In this document: piece after piece, positions 8,712-16,513 of the stretch
Layout of the letters: each line of letters opens with the position of its first letter
Position numbering within the stretch: position 1 is the first letter of the stretch
Origin: JAHJDS01 sp964569795
GTDB lineage: Bacteria; Desulfobacterota; Desulfarculia; Desulfarculales; JAHJDS01
NCBI GenBank assembly: GCA_964569795.1
Contig: CAZMVB010000003.1
Span: 151,869 to 215,868, forward strand
Length of the DNA: 64,000 nt
Direction: 5' to 3'
Translations under genes and position numbers: made by a program
The notes under the pieces: model-generated
Told to the model about the DNA's origin: nothing
The model's input: only the letters and a program-made list of their open reading frames with translations
Databases searched by the model: none

Positions 8712-8741
8712 TTGTGTTCGGTCGGGTTGGTGGGCTATAGT
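8712..8741 (+). promoter_or_regulatory. Sigma70-type promoter for the lipoprotein gene
   Basis: TTGTGT (8712-8717), an 18-bp spacer and TATAGT (8736-8741) lie about 80 bp ahead of the ATG at 8824. The surrounding sequence is distinctly more AT-rich than its neighbours. Confidence 0.45.
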
Positions 8742-8823
8742 TACGGATCAATTATGATTAAATCTCACTGGGGGCGGTCCGAGGCACCGACCCAGACCGT
8801 GACACCCATCATTCGGGAGTGAC

Positions 8824-9738
8824 ATGTTTAAACGGTTGATCATCGGCGGGGCCGTCATCGGCCTGATCGCCTTGGCCTCGTGCCAGACCTACACCCGGGT
8901 CAAGGACGCCGTTCTGGACTACGTGGCCGGCGGCATCTCCTCCCCGGCCCTCAAGAAGAGAATCGTCGTTCTGCCCTTTCACACCCTGCTTGTCAAGCGC
9001 CATCGCCGATTCCAGGTCCAGGCGACCAAGCTGCTGACCGGACTTTTGAAACGGAGCGGCCACTACGTCGTCCTGCCGCCGAGCGTGATGTCGCTGCCGC
9101 CGGTCCCGGCCGGGGGCATCAACGACTGGTACGCCGAGAAGATCGTCGTCGCCGGCCGGAAGGCCGGGGTCAACGTGGTCCTGTTCGGCACCGTGACCGA
9201 CCTGTCCGTGTCCACCCGCCTGGTGGGCCTGTGGGGCTTCCGGGAGCCGGCCCCCTTCCTCAAGCTCGACATGGAGGTCCGGGCCTACAGCGTGGCCGAC
9301 GAGACCCTGGTGGCCCGCTATTCCCGCCACGCCGAGATGGAGATGACCGATATCGAGCGGATGCTCATGCAGCGGGGCAAGCTGCCCCTGGGCGAGGGCG
9401 TGGACAAGATGGTCCTGCGGCTGTGCAAGCTCCTGGCCCGGGACCTGACCCGCGGCCTGAAAAGGATTCCCTGGACCGGCTTCGTCACCGACCGGCGGGG
9501 CAAGTACCTGGTCCTGGCCATCGGCCGGGATTCGGGCGTTTCCCCGGGAGACGTCTTCGAGGTCTTTCGTCCGGGCCAGCCCATCAAGACGGCCACCGGC
9601 CGAACCTATCGCATCCCCGGACGCTTGATCGGAGAGGTGCGGGTGGTCTCGGTCCACGCCCGATATTCGCTGGCCTTGCCCCGGGGGCGGCGGACGGTGG
9701 CCGACTTCCCCCCGGGCAGCACCATCCGGCTCGACTAG
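8824..9738 (+). CDS. Putative outer-membrane lipoprotein, unknown function
   Basis: 304 residues with a classic lipoprotein signal: MFKRLIIGGAVIGLIALASC, lipobox LASC with Cys20. Residue 21 is Gln, not Asp, so outer-membrane sorting is likely. The mature part first resembles periplasmic nucleotide-binding-like or CsgG/FlgT-like folds (RIVVLPF ... ANVVLFG style strands) and ends in a small beta domain with SPGDVFEVFRPG and IGEVRVVSV, reminiscent of FlgT-type C-terminal domains. That similarity is by eye only. ATG at 8824 with GGGAG upstream. Confidence 0.7.
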   Translation: MFKRLIIGGAVIGLIALASCQTYTRVKDAVLDYVAGGISSPALKKRIVVLPFHTLLVKRHRRFQVQATKLLTGLLKRSGHYVVLPPSVMSLPPVPAGGINDWYAEKIVVAGRKAGVNVVLFGTVTDLSVSTRLVGLWGFREPAPFLKLDMEVRAYSVADETLVARYSRHAEMEMTDIERMLMQRGKLPLGEGVDKMVLRLCKLLARDLTRGLKRIPWTGFVTDRRGKYLVLAIGRDSGVSPGDVFEVFRPGQPIKTATGRTYRIPGRLIGEVRVVSVHARYSLALPRGRRTVADFPPGSTIRLD

Positions 9739-9766
9739 CCCGCATCTGACGGGCCTGGAAACACAA

Positions 9767-9804
9767 CGGCGACGGCCGGGGACGACAATTCCCCGCCGTC
9801 GCCG
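9767..9804. terminator. Bidirectional hairpin between convergent genes
   Basis: CGGCGACGG-C-CGGGGA (9767-9782) pairs with TCCCCG-CCGTCGCCG (9790-9804), a 15-bp stem with one bulged base and a 7-nt loop. It lies between the convergent lipoprotein and small membrane protein genes. There is no clear T-tract on either side. Confidence 0.5.
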
Positions 9805-9849
9805 CAGGTTGTTGAAGGACGCGTCCCGCGATTCGGGTCGGAACGGCCT

Positions 9850-10113
9850 TTAACTGCCGCTCATCACGACCGCGGCGACGACGATCACCAACACCACCAG
9901 GACCACGCCCACGCCTATTTCGGCCCAGGCCGACCCGCCGCCCGCGGTCAGGAGGGGCAGGTGGGGGGTGTTCGTCTGCAGCGAGGCGTAGTCCCCGGCC
10001 TCGCTCGCGGTCATCCCGGCGGCGGCCCCCTGGGGCACGACCCTGGCCAGGGCAATGTACGGGCAGACCACCAATAGACAAATCGCCAGGAAGAAGACGA
10101 TCGCTTTTTTCAC
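9850..10113 (-). CDS. Small secreted or membrane-anchored protein, unknown
   Basis: 87 residues: an N-terminal signal peptide (MKKAIVFFLAICLLVVCPYIALA), a 30-residue polar middle, and a C-terminal hydrophobic helix (AWAEIGVGVVLVVLVIVVAAVVM). I do not recognise a family. GGGAGGG lies just before the ATG, and TATAAT is upstream, so expression is plausible. The C-terminal helix followed by a tiny polar tail (SGS) suggests membrane anchoring with the middle outside. Confidence 0.65.
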   Translation of the reverse strand: MKKAIVFFLAICLLVVCPYIALARVVPQGAAAGMTASEAGDYASLQTNTPHLPLLTAGGGSAWAEIGVGVVLVVLVIVVAAVVMSGS

Positions 10114-10133
10114 CTCGAAACCCTCCCTCCAAA

Positions 10134-10139
10134 ATTATA
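10134..10139 (-). promoter_or_regulatory. -10 element for the small membrane protein
   Basis: TATAAT on the minus strand, 21 bp ahead of the ATG at 10113. No good -35 hexamer at normal spacing. Confidence 0.35.
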
Positions 10140-10316
10140 GATTACAGGGTCCCATAACAGCACAACCAAGGGATGCCTGTCAACAGCAGGGCCGGGCGGC
10201 CCGCTGCCGCCGCCCCCCCTGGCAACCCGCGGCCGGAGGTGTTAGGCTGGGTCATTCGCGGTCCGCCCCGCCGGTCGCGGGGCCCGCGTCATGGCCGACC
10301 CTCACGGGGAAGTAAC

Positions 10317-11087
10317 ATGTCCGTCCTCATCCAAGGCGACCCGCCGGTCTATACGGTCATCATCAACCGGCCCCAGGCCCGAAACGCCGTCGATCCGGAC
10401 ACGGCCGCCCGGCTGGTCGAGGCCTTCACCCGGTTCGACCAGGACCCCGACTATCGGGTGGCCGTGCTGACCGGCGCCGAGGGGACCTTCTGCGCAGGAT
10501 TCGACCTCAAGGTCGCCGCCCAGGACCAGGTCGTCGATCGCTACCAGCCCGAGGGACCGGGCCCCATGGGCCCCAGCCGGATGCTCCTGTCCAAACCGAC
10601 CATCGCCGCGGTCGAGGGACACGCCGTGGCCGGAGGGCTCGAGCTGTCCCTGTGGTGCGACCTGCGGGTCGCCTCGGAGACGGCCGTGTTCGGCGTCTTC
10701 TGCCGCCGCTGGGGCGTGCCCCTGCTGGACGGGGGCACGGTCCGCCTGCCTCGACTCATCGGCCAGTCCCGGGCCCTGGACATGATCCTCACCGGCCGGC
10801 CGGTCATGGCCGACGAGGCCCTGGCCTGGGGCCTGGCCAACCGGGTCGTCCCCGCCGGCCAGGCCCGGGCCCAGGCCGAGGACCTGGCCCGGACCATCGC
10901 CGGATTCCCCCAGATATGCATGCGCACCGATTGCCGCTCGGCCATCGAGCAGTGGGACCTGCCCCTGTCCGCCGCCCTCAAGTTCGAGGGCCGCCGCGGC
11001 CTCGAACCCCTGATCGCCGAGACCCGGACCGGCGCCGCCCGCTTTGTCGGCGGACAGGGAAGACACGGGGCCTTCGATCGGTCTTGA
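10317..11087 (+). CDS. Enoyl-CoA hydratase/isomerase (crotonase family)
   Basis: 256 residues. Crotonase fold with oxyanion-hole segment GTFCAGFDLKV, the second loop AAVEGHAVAGGLELSLWCDLRVA, and GVPLLDGGTVRLPRLIGQSRALDMILTGRP. One canonical acidic residue is not obvious: the position usually Glu in the PxxGGT helix reads RRWGVPLLDGG, so hydratase versus isomerase or hydrolase activity is uncertain. ATG at 10317 has GGGGA upstream; the open frame extends upstream without support. First gene of an acyl-CoA degradation group that continues after the TetR gene. Confidence 0.85.
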   Translation: MSVLIQGDPPVYTVIINRPQARNAVDPDTAARLVEAFTRFDQDPDYRVAVLTGAEGTFCAGFDLKVAAQDQVVDRYQPEGPGPMGPSRMLLSKPTIAAVEGHAVAGGLELSLWCDLRVASETAVFGVFCRRWGVPLLDGGTVRLPRLIGQSRALDMILTGRPVMADEALAWGLANRVVPAGQARAQAEDLARTIAGFPQICMRTDCRSAIEQWDLPLSAALKFEGRRGLEPLIAETRTGAARFVGGQGRHGAFDRS

Positions 11088-11178
11088 TCTGGATTTTTTG
11101 ATACGGGACCGCGGCGGCTTCGGCGGTCCGAGTCAGACAAAAAGTTGGGTGGAGACTGTGGGGAGGCACGTTATTTGA

Positions 11179-11206
11179 TTGACACCCGAATCAAATTCAT
11201 TAAAAT
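11179..11206 (+). promoter_or_regulatory. Sigma70 promoter of the first TetR gene
   Basis: TTGACA (11179-11184), a 16-bp spacer and TAAAAT (11201-11206). It drives the TetR-thiolase-DUF35-SDR-dehydrogenase run. The -10 is inside an operator-like inverted repeat, consistent with autoregulation. Confidence 0.65.
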
Positions 11207-11210
11207 GAAT
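11195..11210 (+). promoter_or_regulatory. Operator-like inverted repeat over the -10
   Basis: ATTCAT-TAAA-ATGAAT is a 6+4+6 inverted repeat overlapping the -10 hexamer. Its left nine bases (ATTCATTAA) recur as the reverse complement at 15566-15574 in the second TetR promoter, and the half-site resembles the palindrome at 51214-51233. Binding by the adjacent TetR protein is inferred. Confidence 0.5.
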
Positions 11211-11250
11211 CTTGTTCGGTGCATTGTCAGCGGGGGAGGGGCGCCGGGGC

Positions 11251-11913
11251 GTGGGGACCGTCGAACGCCGCGAACGTGAATTCGAGATGCGCCGCCGCCA
11301 CATCCTGGACGCGGCCAGCAAGGTCTTGGCCCAAAAGGGGATTCGCGGCGCGACCATGGAAGAGATCGCCCTCGAGGCCGACTACAGGCCGGCCACCCTC
11401 TATCTCTACTTTAAAAGCAAGGACGAGCTGCTCTTCAGCCTCTGCGCCAGCCTGCTGGGGGAGGTGACCGAGGAAATCGAGGCCCTGGGCGCCCGGCAGG
11501 ACCTGGACGTCCTGGCCAAGGTGCAGCGGCTGCCCGAGATCCTGGATCGGATCTATCAGTTGGACCCGCCGGTCCTGCTGAGCCTGTTCAACCTCCAGGC
11601 CAGTCAGGATTTCTCGCGGATGTCCCCCGAGGCCATGCTGGCCCTCAACGACCTGGCGGCCACGGGCATCCGGGCCCTGGCCCGGCTGTTCGAGGAGGGG
11701 CTGAACCAGGGCGTTTTCCGGCCCCACGTCCCGGCGGCCATGGCCGACGCGGTCTGGTCCCTGTTCACGGGCATCGTGTTGTGGGAGGAGAGCAAGCGCT
11801 TTTTCGACCCGGACAAGCAATTCTTCCAGGCGACGCTTAAGTTCGCCCTGGACCTGATGACCACCGGCCTGACGGCGGATGTGAACCCGCCCCGAAAGGA
11901 GCGAGATGCGTGA
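11251..11913 (+). CDS. TetR/AcrR family transcriptional regulator
   Basis: About 220 residues. The DNA-binding HTH spans roughly residues 15-62: RRRHILDAASKVLAQKGIRG then ATMEEIALEADYRPATLYLYFKSKDEL, the standard TetR pattern ending in LYxYFxsKdeL. I place the start at the GTG at 11251 because the product then aligns residue for residue with the start of the TetR protein at 15637, and GGGGGAGG precedes it. A far upstream TTG is unlikely. The ligand-binding half (LLSLFNLQASQDFSRMSPE) is like that of the second regulator. It overlaps the thiolase gene by 8 bp, so regulator and enzymes are co-expressed; an acyl-CoA effector is likely by context. Confidence 0.9.
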   Translation: MGTVERREREFEMRRRHILDAASKVLAQKGIRGATMEEIALEADYRPATLYLYFKSKDELLFSLCASLLGEVTEEIEALGARQDLDVLAKVQRLPEILDRIYQLDPPVLLSLFNLQASQDFSRMSPEAMLALNDLAATGIRALARLFEEGLNQGVFRPHVPAAMADAVWSLFTGIVLWEESKRFFDPDKQFFQATLKFALDLMTTGLTADVNPPRKERDA

Positions 11914-13072
11914 CGTGGCCGTGCTGGGCGTGGGGATGACCCCGTTCGGCATCACCGACAAGACCAACCTGGAACTGCTCTCCGAGGCGGCCCTGGAGGC
12001 CATCGAGGGATCGGGCTTTTCACCGCGGGACATGGAGGCCCTCTTTCTGGGCAACTGCCTGGGGGCCTTCGAGGAGGGCCAGCTCCACATGGCCCCCTTT
12101 GCCGCGGCCGAGCTGGGGTTGCCGGTGAACGCCCCGGCGACCCGGTTCGAGGCGGCCTGCGCCACGGCCACGGTGGCCACCCGGCACGCGGTCCTGCTGG
12201 TGGCGGCCGGGGTCTATGACGTGGTGCTGTGCGCCGGGGTCGAGCGGGCGGCCCGGATGGGGACCGACCTGGCCACGACCACCTTTGCCATGGCCCTGGA
12301 CGCCTATCACGAGCGGCCCAGCGGCCTGACCTTTCCCGGCGTGTTCGCCATGGCCGCCCATCAGTACGCCGCCAAGTACGATCTGCCCCTGCCCGAATTG
12401 AAACGGCACATGGCCGCGGTGGCCGTCAAGAACCACCATCACGGGACCATGAATCCCCTGGCCCAGTTCCAAAAGGAGATCGACGAGGAGACGGTCCTGA
12501 CCGGCCCGATGATCGCCGATCCCCTGCAACTGTTCGACTGCTGTCCCTTCTCGGACGGGGCCGCCGCGGCGGTGATCGCCTGCCGGGAGGTCGCCGAGAA
12601 ATGGGCGGGCCGGCCGGTGTGGGTCGTCGGCACCGGCCAGGCCTCGTCCGGGCCGCTCTACGCCCAGCAAGACCTGACCCGGGTGGCGGCCCGCCGGAGT
12701 TCGATCGGCCAGGCCTTTGCCCAGGCCGGGATCGGTCCGGACGACGTGGACGTGGTCGAGCTGCATGACTGCTTCACCATCGCCGAGATCCTGGCCGTCG
12801 AGGCCCTGGGGTTCTATCCCTCGGGGGGCGGTTACGCCGCCGCGTCCCGGGGCGAGACCGCCCTCGGCGGCAAGGTGGTGGTCAATCCCTCGGGCGGCCT
12901 CAAGGCCAAGGGGCATCCCATCGGGGCCACCGGGCTGGCCCAGGTCCATGAGATCGCCAAGCAGCTCCGGGGCCAGGCCGGGCCGCGCCAGGTCGAGGGG
13001 GCCAAGATCGGCCTGGTGGACACCCTGGGCGGCGACCTGGGCACGGTCTGCAACCTGATTCTGAGGAGCTGA
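11906..13072 (+). CDS. SCP-x type thiolase (acetyl-CoA acetyltransferase family)
   Basis: 388 residues. Nucleophilic Cys85 in FEAACATATVATRHA, HDCF (287-290) and KGHPIGATG (His337) give a complete Cys-His-His active site. The lack of a typical C-terminal CxG motif and the HDxF motif place it with the archaeal/SCP-x thiolases that work with a separate DUF35 protein, and exactly such a protein follows 4 bp downstream. Likely thiolytic cleavage of a 3-oxoacyl-CoA. Translation is coupled to the TetR gene by overlap. Confidence 0.9.
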   Translation: MRDVAVLGVGMTPFGITDKTNLELLSEAALEAIEGSGFSPRDMEALFLGNCLGAFEEGQLHMAPFAAAELGLPVNAPATRFEAACATATVATRHAVLLVAAGVYDVVLCAGVERAARMGTDLATTTFAMALDAYHERPSGLTFPGVFAMAAHQYAAKYDLPLPELKRHMAAVAVKNHHHGTMNPLAQFQKEIDEETVLTGPMIADPLQLFDCCPFSDGAAAAVIACREVAEKWAGRPVWVVGTGQASSGPLYAQQDLTRVAARRSSIGQAFAQAGIGPDDVDVVELHDCFTIAEILAVEALGFYPSGGGYAAASRGETALGGKVVVNPSGGLKAKGHPIGATGLAQVHEIAKQLRGQAGPRQVEGAKIGLVDTLGGDLGTVCNLILRS

Positions 13073-13076
13073 GGCC

Positions 13077-13478
13077 ATGGCCTATCCCTTCATCCTGAAA
13101 GACCACGTCCAGGCCGTGGGCCAGGACCGGTTCCTGGGCCTCAAGTGCGGGGACTGCCAGGGGGTCACCTTTCCGGCCAAATCGACCTGCGCCGCCTGCG
13201 GTTCGCGGAACCTGGACCCGGTCCAGGTCAAGGGCGCGGGCGAGATCCGGACGTTCACCGTGATCCGGGTGGCCCCCCAGGGATTTTCGCCGCCCTACAT
13301 GGTGGCCCTGGTCGAACTGGAGGACGGCCCGTGGGTCATGGGCAACCTCGAGGGTTTTCCGCCGGATGAGGCCGGCCTGGACTTGATCGGGCGGAAGGTC
13401 CAGATGGGCTCCAAGGAGCTGGATCTGGAAACCTACGGCGCGGATGAGTGCCGGGTGCTGACCTTTGCTCTGGCGTAG
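13077..13478 (+). CDS. DUF35 Zn-ribbon/OB-fold protein, thiolase partner
   Basis: 133 residues with a rubredoxin-like zinc ribbon (Cys24, Cys27, Cys38, Cys41 in LKCGDC and CAACGS) followed by an OB fold (IRTFTVIRVAPQGFSPPYMVALVELEDG). DUF35 proteins form complexes with SCP-x thiolases and help channel the CoA ester. The start 4 bp after the thiolase, with GGAG upstream, fits a two-subunit enzyme. Confidence 0.88.
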   Translation: MAYPFILKDHVQAVGQDRFLGLKCGDCQGVTFPAKSTCAACGSRNLDPVQVKGAGEIRTFTVIRVAPQGFSPPYMVALVELEDGPWVMGNLEGFPPDEAGLDLIGRKVQMGSKELDLETYGADECRVLTFALA

Positions 13479-13550
13479 AACATCAGCCTGGAACATCTGA
13501 ACTGACGGGACCGGGCCGCACGGGACCCGGCCCGCGCGAGGAAGCGACAC

Positions 13551-14318
13551 ATGGACATCAAGGACAGCGTCGCCCTGATCACCGGCGGGGCCTCGGGCCT
13601 GGGCCGCCAGACGGCCGAGAACTTGGTAACGGCCGGGGCCCGGGTGGCCCTGTTCGATCTGGACGAAAAAAGAGGCCGGGAGGCGGCCGAGGCCCTCGGC
13701 CAGGCCGCCATCTTTCACCGCGTGGACGTGACCGACGAGGCCCAGGTGGCCGCCGCGGTCGAGGCCGCAGTGGCCGCCTTCGGGCGGGTCGATATCCTGG
13801 TCAACTGCGCCGGGCTGGTCGTCCCGGCCAAGGTCCTGGGCGCCGACGGCCCCATGGACATGGGCCCGTTCATCAAGACCGTCCAGGTCAACCTCTTCGG
13901 GACCATGAACCTCATCCGCCTGGCCGCGGCCAGGATGGTCGATAACCAGCCCAACGCCGAGGGCGAGCGGGGGGTGATCGTCAACACCGCCTCGGTGGCC
14001 GCCTTCGAGGGCCAGATCGGCCAGACGGCCTACTCCTCGTCCAAGGCGGCCATCGTCGGCCTGACCCTGCCCGCGGCCCGCGAGTTCGCCCCCCTGGGCA
14101 TCCGGGTGGTGACCATCTCCCCCGGACTGTTCGAGACCCCGATGCTCATGGGCCTGCCCCAGAAGGTCCTGGATTCGCTGGGGGCCAGCGTCCCCTTCCC
14201 GCCGCGCCTGGGACGGCCGGTCGAGTACGCCCTCCTGGTCGAGCAGATCATCACCAACCCCATGCTCAACGGGACGACCATCCGCCTCGACGGCGCCATC
14301 CGCATGGAGGCCAAGTAG
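13551..14318 (+). CDS. Short-chain dehydrogenase, HSD10-like 3-hydroxyacyl-CoA dehydrogenase
   Basis: 255 residues. NAD-binding TGGASGLGRQTAEN near residue 11, LFDLDEKRG (Asp choosing NAD), DILVNCAGLV, catalytic Ser in NTASVAAFEGQIGQTAYSSS and YSSSK. The pattern and the long loop around KTVQVNLFGTMNLIRLA match type-2 3-hydroxyacyl-CoA dehydrogenases that oxidise branched and steroid acyl-CoAs. Fits between dehydrogenase and thiolase steps encoded next to it. Confidence 0.88.
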   Translation: MDIKDSVALITGGASGLGRQTAENLVTAGARVALFDLDEKRGREAAEALGQAAIFHRVDVTDEAQVAAAVEAAVAAFGRVDILVNCAGLVVPAKVLGADGPMDMGPFIKTVQVNLFGTMNLIRLAAARMVDNQPNAEGERGVIVNTASVAAFEGQIGQTAYSSSKAAIVGLTLPAAREFAPLGIRVVTISPGLFETPMLMGLPQKVLDSLGASVPFPPRLGRPVEYALLVEQIITNPMLNGTTIRLDGAIRMEAK

Positions 14319-14343
14319 GCCTATTTCTCAAGGAGCGGGTCCG

Positions 14344-15486
14344 ATGAACTTCGAACTGAGCGAAGAACACGCCATGCTCAAGGACATGGCCCAAAAATTT
14401 GCCCAAAAGGAACTGGCCCCGGTGGCCGCCGAGTGCGACGCGGGCGAAAAATACATGCCCGAGCTGGTCAAGAAGGCGGCCGGGGTCGGCCTGGTCGGGG
14501 CCTGGATCCCCGAGGAGTACGGCGGGTCCGGGGTCGGCATCCTGGGCTGGACCCTGATCACCGAGCAGCTCGCCCGGGCGGACATGGGCAACTGCACCAA
14601 CATCATCACCGCCTCCTTCGGCTCCGAGGCCATCTGGCTCTACGGGACCGAGGAGCAAAAGAAGAAATACCTGCCCCCCCTCTGCCAGGGCGAGCTGGTC
14701 AGCGCCGGGGCCTTCACCGAACCCGACGCCGGGACCGACGTGGCCGGATACAAGACCCGGGCCCGGATCGACGGGGACGATTACGTCATCAACGGCTCGA
14801 AGATGTTCATCACCAACGGCACGGTCTGCGACCTGTTCATCGTCCAGGCCATCACCCAGCCCGACGAGGGCCGTCACGCCCGGTTCAGCCAGATCATCGT
14901 CCCGGCCGACGCGCCCGGCCTGACCCGGACCAAGATCCACGGCAAGATGGGCATCCGGGCCAGCGACACGGCCGAGGTCAGCTTCGAGGACGTCCGGGTT
15001 CCCCGGTCAAACCTGCTCGGCCAGGAGGGGCGGGGCTTCTATCAACTGATGCACTTCTTCGACACCACCCGGCCCAGCGTGGCCGCCCAGGCCCTGGGCC
15101 TGTCCCAGGCCTGCCTGGACGAGGCGGTCAAGTACGCCCGGGAGCGGACGGCCTTTGGCCAGCCCCTGGGGGCCTTCCAGCTCACCCAGGCCAAGCTGAC
15201 CGAGATGGCCATCCGGATCGAGGCCCTGCGGGGACTGGTCTATCGCGCCGCCTGGACCATCGACTCCGGCAAACCCGATTTCACCCTGGCGGCCATGGCC
15301 AAGTACTTCGGCGGACAGACGGCCGTGTTCTGCGCCAACGCCGCCGTCGAGATCCACGGCGGCTACGGCTACATCGACGAATATCCGGTCCAGAAATACT
15401 ACCGGGACGCCAAGATCCTGGAGATATACGAGGGCACCAAGGAGGCCGAGATCGTGACCATCGGCGGGGTCCTGCTCCGGTCGTGA
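14344..15486 (+). CDS. Acyl-CoA dehydrogenase
   Basis: 380 residues of the FAD flavoprotein family: N-terminal helices MNFELSEEHAMLKDMAQKFAQ, SAGAFTEPDAGTDV (FAD/substrate motif), MFITNG, and a C-terminal catalytic Glu363 in EIYEGTKEAEI, the position used by short- and medium-chain enzymes. Start ATG with AAGGAG upstream. Last enzyme of the 10317-15486 group; electrons would leave by ETF, which is not in this window. Confidence 0.92.
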   Translation: MNFELSEEHAMLKDMAQKFAQKELAPVAAECDAGEKYMPELVKKAAGVGLVGAWIPEEYGGSGVGILGWTLITEQLARADMGNCTNIITASFGSEAIWLYGTEEQKKKYLPPLCQGELVSAGAFTEPDAGTDVAGYKTRARIDGDDYVINGSKMFITNGTVCDLFIVQAITQPDEGRHARFSQIIVPADAPGLTRTKIHGKMGIRASDTAEVSFEDVRVPRSNLLGQEGRGFYQLMHFFDTTRPSVAAQALGLSQACLDEAVKYARERTAFGQPLGAFQLTQAKLTEMAIRIEALRGLVYRAAWTIDSGKPDFTLAAMAKYFGGQTAVFCANAAVEIHGGYGYIDEYPVQKYYRDAKILEIYEGTKEAEIVTIGGVLLRS

Positions 15487-15543
15487 CCGGGGCCGTCGGC
15501 CTTGGCCCCGGCCGACCACATCGGTGCCGCCCCGGAAAAAGGG

Positions 15544-15591
15544 TTGACACATGAACGGCATTCTGTTAATGAATTTAATTAAGTTAATGAA
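15544..15591 (+). promoter_or_regulatory. Promoter and repeated operator-like sites of the second TetR gene
   Basis: TTGACA (15544-15549) with GTTAAT (15565-15570) at a short 15-bp spacing. A 9-bp direct repeat GTTAATGAA occurs at 15565-15573 and 15583-15591 (18-bp period) with a TTAATTAA palindrome (15575-15582) between. TTAATGAAT (15566-15574) is the reverse complement of part of the 11195 operator. Likely TetR binding region. Confidence 0.5.
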
Positions 15592-15636
15592 CAATCTTCA
15601 GAGTTCATTGGCGGGACAGGGGTTTCTCCAGACAAG

Positions 15637-16287
15637 ATGGGCATCGCCGAGCGCAAAGACCGGGAAAAGCGCCAGCGCCGGGCCAGGATCATGAACGCGG
15701 CCAAAAAGGTGTTCACTGAGAAGGGCTTCGGCGGGGCGACCATGGAGGAGATCGCCCAGAAGGCGGAACTCAGCCCGGCCACGCTCTATCTCTACTTCAA
15801 CAACAAGAACGACCTGTTCGCCTCCCTGAACCTGTCCATGCTCCGCTATCTGGTCAAGCGGATGGAGGAGGTCCGGGACGAGCCGGACCTCGATCACCCC
15901 GAGAGGGTGACCCGCCTGGCCGACGCCCTGTACCGGGTCTATCGAAACGACCCCTTGATCCTGTTCAACGTCCTGCACATGCAATCGACCAAGGCCTTGA
16001 GCGGCTTGGCCCCGGCCACGCTGGAGGAGATCAAGGCCTTGTCCGCCCGGGCCCTGCGGGCCATCGCCCACATCTTCCAGGAGGGGGCCGACCGGGGGGC
16101 CTTCGAGGACCTGGGGGCCGTGGCCGTGGCCGACATGGTCTGGGGAGTATTCACCGGGCTGGTCTTGTGGGAGGAGGCCAAGCGCCTCCTGGACCCCCGC
16201 AAGCGGTTTTTGAGGCCGACCCTGGAGACGGCGTTCGAGATCATCGCCCGGGGAGTGGCCAAGGGTACGGCCTCAGACGGAGTTTGA
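15637..16287 (+). CDS. TetR/AcrR family transcriptional regulator (paralogue)
   Basis: 216 residues, starting MGIAERKDREKRQRRARIM, with HTH ATMEEIAQKAELSPATLYLYFNNKNDL. It aligns along its length with the regulator at 11251 (same N-terminal block, similar ending FTGLVLWEEAKRLLDPRKRF versus FTGIVLWEESKRFFDPDKQF), so the pair arose by duplication. Sits between the oxidation cluster and the first transporter and may regulate either. Ribosome site weak. Confidence 0.88.
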   Translation: MGIAERKDREKRQRRARIMNAAKKVFTEKGFGGATMEEIAQKAELSPATLYLYFNNKNDLFASLNLSMLRYLVKRMEEVRDEPDLDHPERVTRLADALYRVYRNDPLILFNVLHMQSTKALSGLAPATLEEIKALSARALRAIAHIFQEGADRGAFEDLGAVAVADMVWGVFTGLVLWEEAKRLLDPRKRFLRPTLETAFEIIARGVAKGTASDGV

Positions 16288-16289
16288 TT

Positions 16290-16323
16290 GGTCCGGAGCC
16301 CGCCTTGGGGGGCGGTCCGGACC
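16290..16323 (+). terminator. Hairpin after the second TetR gene
   Basis: GGTCCGG (16290-16296) pairs with CCGGACC (16317-16323), with an inner CCGCC/GGCGG stem (16300-16304/16311-16315) and TTGGGG loop. Placed 2 bp after the stop. No T-run, so intrinsic termination is uncertain. Confidence 0.4.
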
Positions 16324-16417
16324 GGACAGGGGTTTAGGGAAGCGCCCCGGGCCCGACCGGGCCCGACACTGGGACAGGGGGCCTTGCCGACCCCGGCGGA
16401 ACAGTGCGAGACGAGCG

Positions 16418-16500
16418 GGTCCCTGACCGCTTATGGCAGCCCGACCCCCGGCCAGGGCGGGGTGACGCGTCAGGGACCTCTCTGAACAACAGGCCATAAG
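16418..16500 (+). promoter_or_regulatory. Interleaved inverted repeats in the transporter leader (possible RNA pseudoknot)
   Basis: Arm A GGTCCCTGAC (16418-16427) is perfectly complementary to A' (16469-16478). Arm B CTTATGGC (16430-16437) is perfectly complementary to B' (16493-16500). The order A-B-A'-B' is that of a pseudoknot. A hairpin ACCCC/GGGGT (16444-16448/16459-16463) lies between B and A'. B' touches the ribosome site GGGAGGG just before the GTG at 16514. Seen directly; function is inferred. Confidence 0.5.
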
Positions 16501-16513
16501 GGAGGGATTCGAC

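Noticed and set aside
11106..11129. GGACCGC/GCGGTCC hairpin after the crotonase gene as terminator
   Set aside because: Only 7 bp with a 10-nt loop and no T-run; too weak to call.
15565..15591. Short direct repeats considered as a CRISPR or iteron start
   Set aside because: Only two 9-bp copies, located at a promoter; better explained as regulator sites.
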